DNA from: an uncultured Cellvibrio sp.
GTDB taxonomy: Bacteria; Pseudomonadota; Gammaproteobacteria; Pseudomonadales; Cellvibrionaceae
Length of the DNA: 64,000 bases
Assembly (NCBI GenBank): GCA_937958105.1
Contig: CALFXJ010000059.1
Span: forward strand, 1 to 64,000
Direction: 5' to 3'
Shown here: in pieces, positions 34,130-43,972 of the stretch
Layout of the letters: every line of letters starts with the position of its first letter
Numbering within the stretch: position 1 is the stretch's first letter
Translations under genes and position numbers: made by a program
The notes under the pieces: model-generated
What the model was told of the DNA's origin: nothing
Databases searched by the model: none
Seen by the model: the letters and a program-made list of their open reading frames with translations, nothing else

Positions 34130-36700
34130 TTAGCGCATGGACTCCTCACGGGCGGTGTAGCCAATGATGGCCTTGTCGAGCAGTCGGCTGATCCGTTCGC
34201 TGATGCTGCCCAGCCCTTTCAGCTGGATATCAACAAAGAATCCCTGATCGTAATCATCCTGGGTAGCGGTCTTCAGAAAATTCGGGTTGTAATCGAAGTT
34301 CAGCCAGCGGCGCCCCAAAAGGCGGATTCGGTAGCAACAATCGTTGTATTCGAGTCCGGCAAAGGTATCGAGTTCCAGGTTGTAAGTGAAGTCATAATTG
34401 CTGCGCGCAATCAGGCTCCACTGATCGCCCACCGGCCAGATCATGGATGCGTCCAGCTGATCCATTGTCGATTCGAGGATCGGGTTCGGGTTGGACGGGT
34501 TGATCATCTGCGGATTGCGTGTGTAGCGATAGGACAGGTTAAAAATCCGATACGCATCATCCATGTAATTCAGGCTGGCGCTGGCACTGGTGAGATGCGC
34601 ATGTTTGTGGTCGTAAGCCACGTCGCCTTGAAAACGCAGGGAATCGCCGATCTGGCCGCTGATCTGGCCCGCCAGTTCTGAGTCGCGCCGCGAGTACTTG
34701 TCTTCATCTTCATTAACCCGGCCGGGCACTATGACCCGTCGATCTTTCTGGTAATAAATCTGCCCGATACTCATGCGCAAGCGTTCGATACCGCTCTCGC
34801 TGGAGATCAACGCACTCGAAAGCCCAACTGCCACCTGATTGGCATCATCAATCCGGTCGCCACCGGAGAAGCGCGACTCACGGAACAGCTGTCCGTAGGT
34901 GAAGGTCAGCTCGGAGGTATCAAAGTTGATGAAACGATTGTTGGCTGTGAGGTTATACAGCTCGCTGTGGTCTTCGTAGTCGCTGTAAAAATAAAAGACA
35001 CGCGGCTCCAGCGTCTGGATGAAACTGTTATTGAATAAACGGGCATCGCGTTCAAAGAACAGGCCCATGTCCAGACTGCCCTGAGGTACGGTCAGCGAGG
35101 GCGACTTGTTAGCAGTTTCATTCAGAGCGGCGCTGTCGAGCTGGTAGTTCAATGTCTTGACCGCAACACCGGGCTTGAAGAAGCCCCAGGCAAATTCTTT
35201 ATCCCAGGTCAGGCCGTAGTCGGTGCGAAGCCGCTCGCCCAGGAGGGTATTGGTGGTGTCGAGTTCATAAAAACTGTTGAGGTCAAAGTTGACGTACTCA
35301 TGGTTTAACTCAAGCAGCCAGTCGCCCAGGCGGTAACTGCCGTCGGCATTGATGCGGGGCAGCTCGCGATAAGGGATCTGGCTTTCCGCCACCAGCACAC
35401 GAAACTCCTGCGCTTTGGCGCTCATCAGCCAGTTATCGGTGCGGTAGCTGGCTGTGGCGACTTTGGCGATGTTGGGCTGGCGATTCGTGTCAATGCCACT
35501 GCGGTTGAAGTCGCGCAGGTAATCGATATCGCTCAACTCGGTGTAATCGATCGTGGTGCTCCACCGCTGGCCGCGGCCACCGGTCTGATCGACACTGTAA
35601 ATCCAGCGGTCTTTGCCGGTGTAGTCAGCGCGCAGGCCCTGCTCGATGCGGTCGAGGTCGCGGGTGGTGTAATCGCCCTCGTCATCACCGAGGAAGGCAC
35701 CGCTGAGGATGGTGTCGAACTGCGCCGACATGTGACGGAACTCGGTGTCAATGCCTGTACCGTGACGATCCACGTAGCGTGGCGTGATCAACATGTCGTA
35801 ATTAGGAGCCATGTTCCAGTAGAACGGCAGCGAGAAGTCTTCGATGATCGTGTCGCTGTCAAAGCTCAGCGATGGAAACAGGAAACCGGTCAAGCGATCC
35901 TTGCCCACGGGAAAGCGCAGGTAAGGCGAGTAGAGCACCGGAATGTCTTTGATATTGACCCGCATATGACGGGCGGTGCCGTAGCGTCGTTCCTGATTGA
36001 TCTTCACTTCCGTGCCGGCTACGGACCAGAGATTGCTGTCGGGTTCACAGCTGGTAAAACGGCTGCCCGTGAGCACGATGATATTGTTGCCGAACTTCTG
36101 CAGGCTCTCGGCGGTTCCGCGAATACGCGATTCGTAGAGCACAAATTCTGCGTTCTCCAGCGTCGCGTCGCCGCTGTCGATATGCATCTCGGCCTGCTCG
36201 GCGTGCAGCAGCATTCCGGGCTCGCGAATCTGGATATCGCCGGCGATCTCTGCGCGTCGGGTGGCCTGATTAAAGGTCGCCCGGTCGGCATTGAGCGATC
36301 GGTAGCCCTGGGTGAGCTGTACATCACCGGTCATGATGACCGTGGTCTGACCCTGGGTTTCTGAGGAATCGGCAGTGGCCCGAACGGAAGCATTGGCGGG
36401 CTCGACATTGGCATCCGCATCTGTGCGCTCGGGACTGACGTAAGCGCCGCAGCAGCCTTTAGGCATGGCGGCTTTCTGGGCTTCCGTTAACTGTTCCATG
36501 GGAACCCAGTCCAGGGATCGGCCGGACTCGGTCTTCTTCTGCGAGCTGTCGTCGGCAAGCGCCGGATTGCTCATCAGGCCCAAGGCCAGAACCATGGCAC
36601 TGGCAGGGCGGAGTTGCCGACGCAGTTCGGTCAGCGCGGCAGCTAACAGTGAGGGACGGAACAAAATGGAAGTGCGTGTAGCTACAGCCATCAACAGCAT
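34130..36700 (-). CDS. lptD: LPS-assembly protein LptD
   Basis: An 856-residue outer-membrane protein that inserts lipopolysaccharide into the outer leaflet together with LptE. The signal region ends near NPALAD. The OstA/LptA-like beta-jellyroll runs from about 115 to 230 (LTQGYRSLNADRATFNQATR, ILGRRWLNFDY occurs near the C-terminal end). The conserved IPVLYSPYLRFPVGKDRLTGF starts the barrel. The cysteine pairs expected for the disulfide bridges are represented by CCGAY near the N-terminus, SCEPDS and NDCCYR near the C-terminus. Starts at 36700 or 36691 are possible. Confidence 0.94.
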   Translation of the reverse strand: MLLMAVATRTSILFRPSLLAAALTELRRQLRPASAMVLALGLMSNPALADDSSQKKTESGRSLDWVPMEQLTEAQKAAMPKGCCGAYVSPERTDADANVEPANASVRATADSSETQGQTTVIMTGDVQLTQGYRSLNADRATFNQATRRAEIAGDIQIREPGMLLHAEQAEMHIDSGDATLENAEFVLYESRIRGTAESLQKFGNNIIVLTGSRFTSCEPDSNLWSVAGTEVKINQERRYGTARHMRVNIKDIPVLYSPYLRFPVGKDRLTGFLFPSLSFDSDTIIEDFSLPFYWNMAPNYDMLITPRYVDRHGTGIDTEFRHMSAQFDTILSGAFLGDDEGDYTTRDLDRIEQGLRADYTGKDRWIYSVDQTGGRGQRWSTTIDYTELSDIDYLRDFNRSGIDTNRQPNIAKVATASYRTDNWLMSAKAQEFRVLVAESQIPYRELPRINADGSYRLGDWLLELNHEYVNFDLNSFYELDTTNTLLGERLRTDYGLTWDKEFAWGFFKPGVAVKTLNYQLDSAALNETANKSPSLTVPQGSLDMGLFFERDARLFNNSFIQTLEPRVFYFYSDYEDHSELYNLTANNRFINFDTSELTFTYGQLFRESRFSGGDRIDDANQVAVGLSSALISSESGIERLRMSIGQIYYQKDRRVIVPGRVNEDEDKYSRRDSELAGQISGQIGDSLRFQGDVAYDHKHAHLTSASASLNYMDDAYRIFNLSYRYTRNPQMINPSNPNPILESTMDQLDASMIWPVGDQWSLIARSNYDFTYNLELDTFAGLEYNDCCYRIRLLGRRWLNFDYNPNFLKTATQDDYDQGFFVDIQLKGLGSISERISRLLDKAIIGYTAREESMR

Positions 36701-37058
36701 CTCGACAAAGGGGTTAAGCGGCTATAAGTGCCAGCTGCGGAAGCACGCAAACGTGTTGATACGGCAGGAAACGAGGTGTTCATTGATGGCTGTTATCGCT
36801 ATATCAATGGATCCGGCCTGAGGTTCGCGGCGGCTTCCGTGGATGAAATAGCCGCGATTCTACTTGAATACGGCGGTGCTTGGAATGAATCCGTCTATGA
36901 CAATGGCATTCGCGATTAATCAGCACTTTGGCGGGCTCATCGTGCAGGTCCTTGTCAGTCTTCGGGATTTGCGGTTTTATGAGAGCCCTTTGTCTGCCGT
37001 GCCCTTCACCATGGAGCAGGGCTGGCATGCATTCTTTTCAATTACAGGCGGAGTCAGG
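36701..37058. other. Divergent promoter region between lptD and amgK
   Basis: 358 bases between two divergent operons. No gene is supported: short frames exist but without a ribosome site or family pattern. No clear sigma-70 or sigma-E consensus could be picked out by eye. Confidence 0.5.
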
Positions 37059-38150
37059 ATGAATCATTCCCGGGATATTGATATACACAGCCCAGACCAG
37101 CGTAAGCAAGCATTAACTGACTGGACGATTGAGCAGCTGAAAGTCCTTTGCCCTCCGGTGGAGCCGCTGACGCTGCACAACCTGGGATCGGACGCCGGTT
37201 TTCGCCGCTATTACCGGGCCGTGCCGCCGCCCGCCGGTCAGCCTGCTTTTCTTGCCGTCGATGCGCCGCCGGAGACCGAAGACACGGCACTGTTTGTATC
37301 CCTGGCCTGCTATCTGCGCAGTCAGGGTGTGAATGCACCCCGGGTGCTGGTTGCAGATCCGCAGCAGGGATTCCTGCTGGTTGAGGACTTCGGTGACCGG
37401 CTGTTGCACCGGGAGCTGAGCCCCGACTCCGTCAACACACTGTATGGCGAAGCCCTGATGGTTCTGTTGCGTCTGCAGCAGGCGACCAATATTCCACGAG
37501 AACTGCCCCGTTATGATCAGGCCATGCTGCGGCGGGAGCTGGAGCTTTTCAGAGAGTGGTTTGTGGTGAAACTGCTCGGCTATTCCCTGAGCGCTGATGA
37601 AGAGGCGATGCTGCAGGACGTCTTTACTCAACTGGAGACTGCTGCACTGGAGCAGCCCCAGTTGCTGGTTCATCGGGATTTTCACTCCCGCAACCTGCTG
37701 CTGTGTGACTCGGGGCAGATCGGCGTGATCGACTTTCAAGGCGCGGTCCAGGGGCCTTTTGCCTATGATCTGGTCTCACTGCTGCGGGACTGCTATATCC
37801 GCTGGCCCAGAGAGGACGTCCAGCGCTGGGCCCTCAGCTACGGCAACATGGCGATGGAGGTCGGTGTTCTGCCCCCCGTGGATGAGGCCACATATCTGCG
37901 TTGGTTTGACTGGGTAGGGTTGCAGCGCCATATCAAAGTGTTAGGGATCTTTGCGCGGCTCCATCTGCGCGATGGCAAGGATCATTACCTGGCAGATCTG
38001 CCTCTGGTCTTGCGTTATACGTTGGAAGTCGCGCGCGAATATCCGTCACTGCGCGGGTTTGCTGAATGGATGGAGCAGCGCCTGTTGCCGCTGGCGCAAC
38101 AGCAGGACTGGTACACGGATTATCGTCGTGCAGGAGAGTTACCGCAGTGA
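37059..38150 (+). CDS. amgK: N-acetylmuramate/N-acetylglucosamine kinase
   Basis: 363 residues from ATG 37059 (GGCGGAGTCAGG upstream). It is an aminoglycoside-phosphotransferase-fold kinase: LLVHRDFHSRNLLLCDSGQ holds the catalytic Asp, IGVIDFQGAVQGPFAYDLVSL the metal-binding Asp. Its overlap with murU and divergence from lptD match the Pseudomonas order. There AmgK phosphorylates MurNAc at C1, letting the cell recycle murein without the MurQ path, a route linked to intrinsic fosfomycin resistance. Confidence 0.92.
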   Translation: MNHSRDIDIHSPDQRKQALTDWTIEQLKVLCPPVEPLTLHNLGSDAGFRRYYRAVPPPAGQPAFLAVDAPPETEDTALFVSLACYLRSQGVNAPRVLVADPQQGFLLVEDFGDRLLHRELSPDSVNTLYGEALMVLLRLQQATNIPRELPRYDQAMLRRELELFREWFVVKLLGYSLSADEEAMLQDVFTQLETAALEQPQLLVHRDFHSRNLLLCDSGQIGVIDFQGAVQGPFAYDLVSLLRDCYIRWPREDVQRWALSYGNMAMEVGVLPPVDEATYLRWFDWVGLQRHIKVLGIFARLHLRDGKDHYLADLPLVLRYTLEVAREYPSLRGFAEWMEQRLLPLAQQQDWYTDYRRAGELPQ

Positions 38151-38830
38151 AAGCCATGATCCTCGCCGCAGGTCTGGGGCAGCGGATGCGCCCGCTCACC
38201 GATCATCTGCCCAAGCCGCTGCTGCCGGTAGCAGATAAGCCCTTGCTGCAATACCACCTGGAAAACCTGCAGGCCGCAGGTGTCTGCGACATCATCATCA
38301 ACCTGGCGTACCTGGGTGGAAAAATCCGTGATTTTGTCGGTGACGGCAGTCGCTTTGGCTTGCGCGTAATCTACTCGGAAGAACCCGAACCGCTGGAGAC
38401 GGGCGGTGCGCTGGCCCGGGCCCTGCCGCTGTTGGGCGAGGCTCCTTTCGTGCTGGTTAATGGCGATGTCTGGAGTGATTATCCGTTGGGGGAATTGACC
38501 GGCCGCAACCTGGCGCCTGGCTGCAATGGCCATCTGCTGCTGGTGCCTAATCCGGAATTCCATCCGGGTGGTGATTTTGCGCTGTCGCGCAATGGCCTGC
38601 TGGTAAATGATGCCGATCAACCGCGCTTTACCTTTGCCGGTATCAGTCTCCTGCGTCCACAGATGATTGCGTCCTATCCCGAGCGCCGGGGAAAATTTCC
38701 TCTGGGCGAAGTGCTCAGGCACGAGATCGCCCGCGGACGCCTGACCGCAGAGGTCTATCGTGGACGGTGGAGCGATGTGGGTACGCCGGAACGGCTGGCG
38801 CAGCTGGATAAGGAATTGGTCGAGAGGTAA
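38147..38830 (+). CDS. murU: N-acetylmuramate alpha-1-phosphate uridylyltransferase
   Basis: 227 residues. The GTG start (38147) overlaps the amgK stop (GTGA). The nucleotidyltransferase motif MILAAGLGQRMRPLTDHLPKP is at residue 4, followed by VNGDVWSDYP and WSDVGTPERLAQLD. MurU makes UDP-MurNAc from the AmgK product, completing the recycling shunt. Confidence 0.92.
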   Translation: MKAMILAAGLGQRMRPLTDHLPKPLLPVADKPLLQYHLENLQAAGVCDIIINLAYLGGKIRDFVGDGSRFGLRVIYSEEPEPLETGGALARALPLLGEAPFVLVNGDVWSDYPLGELTGRNLAPGCNGHLLLVPNPEFHPGGDFALSRNGLLVNDADQPRFTFAGISLLRPQMIASYPERRGKFPLGEVLRHEIARGRLTAEVYRGRWSDVGTPERLAQLDKELVER

Positions 38831-38831
38831 T

Positions 38832-38858
38832 GCTGCTCCCGCGCATTGCAGGAGCAGC
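38832..38858. terminator. Hairpin between murU and a convergent gene
   Basis: GCTGCTCC (38832-38839) pairs with GGAGCAGC (38851-38858). There is no T-run, so the stem may only protect transcript ends. Confidence 0.4.
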
Positions 38859-38869
38859 CGTCATTGCCG

Positions 38870-39553
38870 TCAGTCAGCGAGGGCGAGCAATTGCATTGCG
38901 CCCCGGTGATCAACCTGCAGTACCAGCTGAATATCATTGCTGGAGGTTTCGGTAGTTACACCGTTGAGGATCAGCTCGGTTTTGATGGGGTATACCCCCT
39001 GTGGCAAACCTTCCGGCGGCGTGAAAGAAAACTCGTTCTGATAATGTCCACCGCGACGGGTTTCTCCGTTCACCGCCTTGGTCAACTGACGCAGCTCCTT
39101 GGTATGGTCTTCGTTATCAAAAATAGTGATGCGCTCTTCGATCAGAGCTTCCTGGCGCAGGCTGCCGGGTACTACCACGATGTCTGATTTCACCGTCACT
39201 TTTTTTCCGGGTTCCACGACCTTGCCGGGCAGGGTTTCGGTGGCGTAGCGCTCTGCAATAGGGTTGGGCTGGAGTGTTTTGTTCTTGTTGCGATATTCCG
39301 CGGCCACCTGTTCTTCATCGGCCACTTTGCTGGAGCGGTAGTCCACCACCATGTCGGCGATGAGCTTTACGGCGATGGATACTGCCGCAACCCGCGCGGC
39401 AGCTTTCAGGTGTTCACGGTTTTTACAGCTTTGATCGCCGCTTTTGCACTTGTGCGAACGATCAACATTGTTTTTCAGGTCGTTCAGGCCGAAGCCATAG
39501 GACGGAGCAGCGATCAGTGATGAAAGCAGCAGAACCAGTAACGTATTTTTCAT
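38870..39553 (-). CDS. Exported protein encoded behind the Ser/Thr kinase
   Basis: 227 residues from ATG 39553, with a signal peptide (MKNTLLVLLLSSLIAAPSYG). Mature part: a Cys-containing segment (HKCKSGDQSCKNREHLK), a helix AAARVAAVSIAVKLIADMV, and a beta-rich C-terminal domain (GKVVEPGKKVTVKSDIVVVPG, FSFTPPEGLPQGVYPIKTEL). No family is recognised. It starts 16 bases after the kinase stop, so the two are probably one operon and may work together at the periplasmic face. Confidence 0.75.
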   Translation of the reverse strand: MKNTLLVLLLSSLIAAPSYGFGLNDLKNNVDRSHKCKSGDQSCKNREHLKAAARVAAVSIAVKLIADMVVDYRSSKVADEEQVAAEYRNKNKTLQPNPIAERYATETLPGKVVEPGKKVTVKSDIVVVPGSLRQEALIEERITIFDNEDHTKELRQLTKAVNGETRRGGHYQNEFSFTPPEGLPQGVYPIKTELILNGVTTETSSNDIQLVLQVDHRGAMQLLALAD

Positions 39554-39569
39554 AGCAAGCCTCCTTGGC

Positions 39570-41789
39570 TTATTGGATGTTAAAACCAGTGGTTTTGAGT
39601 TTTTGTTGAGTATCCAGCGCCCGCTGCTTGATAGCGGCCGCCTCAGCGTGGTCGGGAACCAGATCCAGCGCTGCCTCTGCTTTGGCGATGGCACAGCTGT
39701 AATTCTTCTGTTGATCAAGGCAGGTGCGGGCCTGCGCCAGAATGCTCTGCACCCGTTGCTCGGCCTGACGGGCGAGGGTGGCCGTCTGCTTAATTTCGAG
39801 TGCCGGCAGATTGCCGGGATGATTTGCTGTGACAGCATCGGCATGGCGGATCGCGCAGTCGTATTGTTTCTGGCTCAGGCACTGCTGTGCTTTTTTCAGC
39901 TCTTCATTGATTGCCGCCTGAAGTTTCCGTACACCGGCCTGGGCTGCAGCCAGCTGCTCCTGCATCTGCAGGGTGGTTGGATGTCCGGTGTTTATGCCCC
40001 CCGCCTGACTCACCAGTTCTTCAGCGCACGTCAGATCGCCGTTCTGCAGACAGATATCTACCCGCTGTGCGAGCTGATTCAGTTCCAGGGACTCAGTGGC
40101 GGTGTTCAGCAGGCGCCGGGCGGCCGCGTTAGTGTCATCCAGTTTAAGCAGCTCGCGGGTCTTGATCTGGGTGCAGGCAAAATCCTGTTGCGTAAAACAG
40201 CTCTCGGCTTCCTGCAGCAGTCGGGCGATGAGGCTGGCATTTTCTTCCTGTTGCTGGGCCAGCTGGGCACTGGCGAGTAAGTCGCGCGCAACCTGATTGC
40301 CTGGCTCCAGATTGGTTACCACCAGGCTCTGCTCAATTGCACAGGCGAAATCCTGCTGGGCAAAACAGCGTTGCGCCTGTGCGATCTTGTCGTTGATGGT
40401 GTTCTGAATCTGCAGCTCCGCCTGATAGTGGCTATAGGCAAACCAGCCAAGGCCAATGAGCGAGACCGGTAAAAGAATCACCGCCGCCTTTAATGCCAGC
40501 GACTTCCGCCGTGGGAAAAGCTCAGCATGGAACTGCTCGATGGTGGGGGTGCGCTGGGCTTTCTCCAGCGCCAGTCCGCGACTCAGGGCTTTCCATTGCG
40601 CGGCGTTGAGTTTTTCAATGCGTCGGGGTTTGAGTTTCTGCTGCTGGGCATCGAGCGCAGACAGCCCCTGATAAGGATGGCGTCCAGCGAGCATTTCGTA
40701 GACGACGCAGGCCAGGGCATAGACATCATCGGCAAAGCTGATGGGTTCGTCGTTGATCATCTCAATGGTGGCATAGGCGGGCGTCAGGGCGCCCAGCTGC
40801 CCCGCATCAAACTGATGGCGCTGGGTTTCTTTGGAGGCAGCGCGGGCGATACCGAAGTCCAGCACCTTGGCGGAACCGTCGCGCATGACAAAGACGTTGC
40901 CGGGTTTAAAGTCGGCGTGAATCAGGTGGCGCTTATGGGCATACATGAGGGCAGCGCAGAGATCCCTGGTCAACCGCAATGCCGTAGCCACCGGCAGACC
41001 TGCGTCGCGGTGCTCTTTAAGCAGTTTATCCAGCGGGTCGCCGTGCAACAGTTCCATGGTCATGAAGAGCACATCGCCGTCGCGATCAAAATCGTGCACG
41101 GTGACGATATTCGGGTGAGCCAGGGACTGCGACTTGGCGGCTTCCTGCTGAAGGGTCACAAAGGCGTCAGGGTGGTTCTGAAAATCCTGATTTAACACCT
41201 TGGTGGCGATGTAGGGGTTTGGATCTTCCGCTTCCACCTTGCGGAGGTCGCGGGTTTTATACACGGTACCCATGCCGCCCTGGCCCAGGGCTTCTTCCAG
41301 CAGGAAGCGTTTCTTCAGCAGACTACCGGCGCCGCTGCTCAATGCCTGTTCAGCCAGTTCGCTCGCTTTGGCAAAGCCTGCAGAATTATTGGTCGTGTTG
41401 GTCCCGCGATATTGGGTGTATTGCGTCGCAGGTGCAGCAGTGGCGGGTACGGGAGTTTTCTTTTTGGACTCATCAGCAGTGCCGGTTTTTGCCGCCGCGG
41501 CGGCTTTCCTGCGTGGTGCAAAGACGGTGGCTTCGTCGGTTTTCGGACTGGTCTTTTTGGCGAGTACGGTGGCGTCCGCCTTGGATGGGCGAGGTTTGCG
41601 AGCCAGCACCGTAGCATCGTCAGTTTTAGGTCGCGGTTTTTTAGCCAGGACGGTTGCATCATCCGTTTTTGCACGTGATTTTTTGGCAATGACTGTGGCT
41701 TGTTCGGCGGCCTTTTGAGGCTTCTGAGCAAGGCGGGTTTTATCGTTCGCCGGATCGGATGTGTTGGCAGAGTCTTTCTTGTCAGACAC
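39570..41789 (-). CDS. Transmembrane Ser/Thr protein kinase with two sets of repeats
   Basis: 739 residues from GTG 41789 (GAGGAA upstream; an earlier GTG at 41804 is possible). Residues ~30-92 hold five copies of a 13-residue unit around D-x-A-T-V-[LIF]-A followed by Lys/Arg-Pro, plausible phospho-threonine docking sites. The kinase domain (~160-425) has GQGGMGTVY, ATKV, a non-RD loop HADFKPGNVF and LDFGIA. One transmembrane segment (~432-453) follows. The periplasmic part has five TPR-like repeats, each with a cysteine pair: C-x7-C (CFAQQDFAC, CFTQQDFAC, CLQNGDLTC, CLSQKQYDC) and one C-x8-C. These may form disulfides. Layout suggests a sensor with outside repeats and an inside kinase. Confidence 0.88.
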   Translation of the reverse strand: MSDKKDSANTSDPANDKTRLAQKPQKAAEQATVIAKKSRAKTDDATVLAKKPRPKTDDATVLARKPRPSKADATVLAKKTSPKTDEATVFAPRRKAAAAAKTGTADESKKKTPVPATAAPATQYTQYRGTNTTNNSAGFAKASELAEQALSSGAGSLLKKRFLLEEALGQGGMGTVYKTRDLRKVEAEDPNPYIATKVLNQDFQNHPDAFVTLQQEAAKSQSLAHPNIVTVHDFDRDGDVLFMTMELLHGDPLDKLLKEHRDAGLPVATALRLTRDLCAALMYAHKRHLIHADFKPGNVFVMRDGSAKVLDFGIARAASKETQRHQFDAGQLGALTPAYATIEMINDEPISFADDVYALACVVYEMLAGRHPYQGLSALDAQQQKLKPRRIEKLNAAQWKALSRGLALEKAQRTPTIEQFHAELFPRRKSLALKAAVILLPVSLIGLGWFAYSHYQAELQIQNTINDKIAQAQRCFAQQDFACAIEQSLVVTNLEPGNQVARDLLASAQLAQQQEENASLIARLLQEAESCFTQQDFACTQIKTRELLKLDDTNAAARRLLNTATESLELNQLAQRVDICLQNGDLTCAEELVSQAGGINTGHPTTLQMQEQLAAAQAGVRKLQAAINEELKKAQQCLSQKQYDCAIRHADAVTANHPGNLPALEIKQTATLARQAEQRVQSILAQARTCLDQQKNYSCAIAKAEAALDLVPDHAEAAAIKQRALDTQQKLKTTGFNIQ

Positions 41790-41946
41790 GCAGACGTTCC
41801 TCACTGCTCCAGATGTTGATTATGGTAATTCCGTTAAAACTGACACAAAAAAGTTGAAAAATGGTACCACGACCGCCGCCTAAAGGCATTGGTCGTAAGC
41901 GGGCAAAACGTTGGAAAATGCGACGGCTTTAACGATTTCCGGAGTT

Positions 41947-43056
41947 TTACTTTGGGTCGGGAGCCACTTTCTGCTTCCGTGTATGCTGTTCCATAAATCC
42001 GCGCGTCCGGTCCAGCCAGAAACTGCGGGGTTTGTCGATATCAACGCTCTGCAATGGCAGCAGTCGCAACTGGTGGTAAGAGGTCATCCGGTTGCGCATG
42101 GCTGCTGCGCGGTGACGCTGCTGAACAGCAGCCTCCCGGCGCTCATCAGGCTGGGTGAAGATATCCATCACTGCCAGGTGGGGATGGCCGAAAAGGGTTT
42201 CCAGCTGTGCGGTAGACAAGGGCTCCTGGGGTTGCAGGTTTACCAGGATCAGCCCTTGGAGTCTGGTCGGGGATTGCACGGCAAACACGGCGTCCATCAC
42301 GCTGCTGTTATCGGTCAGGAGGATTACCTGTTCAAAGCCCTGTTGATTCAGATAGCTGGTCGCAGCGCCGATACGACGGGCAATAACCTCCTCCCGGGTG
42401 GGACGCGGTTCCAGAGCAGGGTCGGCTTCAGGCTCGGGTAATGGCGCTGCATCAGCGGCTTCCGATGAGGCTGTTTCTGCCTGCTCTGCGGGAGCATCGG
42501 CAGGGGTGTTCTCGGTCCCATCAGCCGGTTCTTCTGCACAGGGTTCCTCATCACATGGCTCGGTGTTTTCCACTGGTGCCGGAATCTCCCGTTGAGGCAC
42601 CGGTTGTGGTTCCAGTGGCGGTAACGACACCGCCAGTGTCGGCCAGCCGTGACGGGGCAGGTACCGACGCAGGTGTTCCAGGGTGGGGGGCCAGCCCGGC
42701 GGAACCTCTGCCGCATGAGCCATCAACACGATTCCGTTGGTTGTTGCGGCTTCCGTTGGGCGGAACAGGACGAGGATCTTGTCATCGGCCGTCTCCAGCC
42801 AGCGCACCTCTTCCGGGAGTGTTGCGGCCAGCAGCTGGTTATAACGCTCTTCCTGTGAGAGGGTGGGTTCCGGTGGCTCAGGAGGGGGAGCGATGGTTTC
42901 TTCAGCTTCCGGGAGGTCTTCAGCCGGTCCGGACTCTGGTTCCTGCGCCAGCGAGGCGCTGGCAAGCAACAGCAACAGCCAGGCGCAGATCATCCGACAG
43001 GCTCGGTGAGAGGGAAATGAATCCTGAAAGCGGTGGTGAGTCAAAGGGCCGTTCAT
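41947..43056 (-). CDS. DUF3530 family exported protein
   Basis: 369 residues from ATG 43056. The signal peptide (MICAWLLLLLASASLAQ after a short N-extension) is followed by an acidic Pro/Glu-rich linker. An alpha/beta-hydrolase-like domain resumes with ILVLFRPTEAATTNGIVLMAHAAEVPPGWP and LRRYLPRHGWPTLAVSLPPL. It is interrupted by about 70 residues of low complexity (EPCDEEPCAEEPADGTENT onwards), then QQGFEQVILLTDNSSVM. The usual hydrolase Gly-x-Ser-x-Gly is not obvious (Asp-Asn-Ser-Ser), so activity is doubtful. It is divergent from rpe. Confidence 0.78.
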   Translation of the reverse strand: MNGPLTHHRFQDSFPSHRACRMICAWLLLLLASASLAQEPESGPAEDLPEAEETIAPPPEPPEPTLSQEERYNQLLAATLPEEVRWLETADDKILVLFRPTEAATTNGIVLMAHAAEVPPGWPPTLEHLRRYLPRHGWPTLAVSLPPLEPQPVPQREIPAPVENTEPCDEEPCAEEPADGTENTPADAPAEQAETASSEAADAAPLPEPEADPALEPRPTREEVIARRIGAATSYLNQQGFEQVILLTDNSSVMDAVFAVQSPTRLQGLILVNLQPQEPLSTAQLETLFGHPHLAVMDIFTQPDERREAAVQQRHRAAAMRNRMTSYHQLRLLPLQSVDIDKPRSFWLDRTRGFMEQHTRKQKVAPDPK

Positions 43057-43168
43057 AGTGTCGGTTTTAGGGAGTCCTGATTCATTGCTGCGCAATTTGC
43101 TGCCAGCGGGATTTTTTTCAGTACAATGCGGACATTTTAGTCGTTGTATTACTGTCATCGGGTGATTT

Positions 43169-43870
43169 ATGCAGAACTTTAAAGGCTCTACACAGGCGGA
43201 TTTCAGAATTGCGCCTTCCATCCTCTCGGCTGACTTCGCCCGCCTGGGGGAAGAGGTGGATGCGGTACTCGCTGCCGGTGCCGACATGATTCACTTCGAT
43301 GTGATGGATAATCACTATGTGCCCAATCTGACGATAGGGCCGATGGTCTGCAAAGCCTTGCGGAAGTATGGCGTTACAGCACCTATTGATGTTCACCTGA
43401 TGGTGGAGCCGGTGGACGATCTGATTGTCCAGTTTGCCGATGCCGGTGCAACCTTCATTACCTTTCACCCCGAAGCGTCCCGCCACGTGGATCGCTCCCT
43501 GCAGCTGATCAAGGACCGCGGCTGTTTCGCCGGGCTGGTGCTCAATCCGGCCACTTCGCTCAATGAAATCAAGTACGTGATGGAAAAGATGGATATGCTG
43601 CTGTTGATGTCGGTGAACCCGGGTTTCGGCGGGCAACAGTTTATTCCTTACGTGCAGGACAAGATCCGGGAAGCGCGGGCGATGATCGACGCCAGCGGTT
43701 ACAACATCCGTCTTGAGGTCGACGGTGGGGTTTCCACCGAAAATATTCGTGAGCTGGCTGCTGCGGGTGCGGATACCTTTGTCTCCGGTTCGGCGATATT
43801 CAATACTGAGGATTACGCCGCGACCATCGCTGCCATGCGTGCGGAACTCGCGCAGGTTAAGCGCAATTAA
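43169..43870 (+). CDS. rpe: Ribulose-phosphate 3-epimerase
   Basis: A 233-residue TIM-barrel enzyme of the pentose phosphate path. Motifs: IAPSILSADFARLGEEV, IHFDVMDNHYVPNLTIGP (metal and catalytic Asp), DVHLMVEP, TFHPEAS, VNPGFGGQQFIP and EVDGGVS. It precedes trpE as in Pseudomonas, but the phosphoglycolate phosphatase gene (gph) that sits between them there is missing. Confidence 0.95.
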   Translation: MQNFKGSTQADFRIAPSILSADFARLGEEVDAVLAAGADMIHFDVMDNHYVPNLTIGPMVCKALRKYGVTAPIDVHLMVEPVDDLIVQFADAGATFITFHPEASRHVDRSLQLIKDRGCFAGLVLNPATSLNEIKYVMEKMDMLLLMSVNPGFGGQQFIPYVQDKIREARAMIDASGYNIRLEVDGGVSTENIRELAAAGADTFVSGSAIFNTEDYAATIAAMRAELAQVKRN

Positions 43871-43972
43871 TCCCGCTTGTGCCGAAGTAACCGGTTTATT
43901 TGTGAAGTATTGGGGATAGGCAGTCCGGTTTTATTTGAGTAAACTGGCTGCCAGTCCATAAGGAGAAGCCCT

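Noticed and set aside
36728..36919. 63-codon frame between lptD and amgK
   Set aside because: No ribosome site, no family pattern, and it lies in the divergent promoter region.
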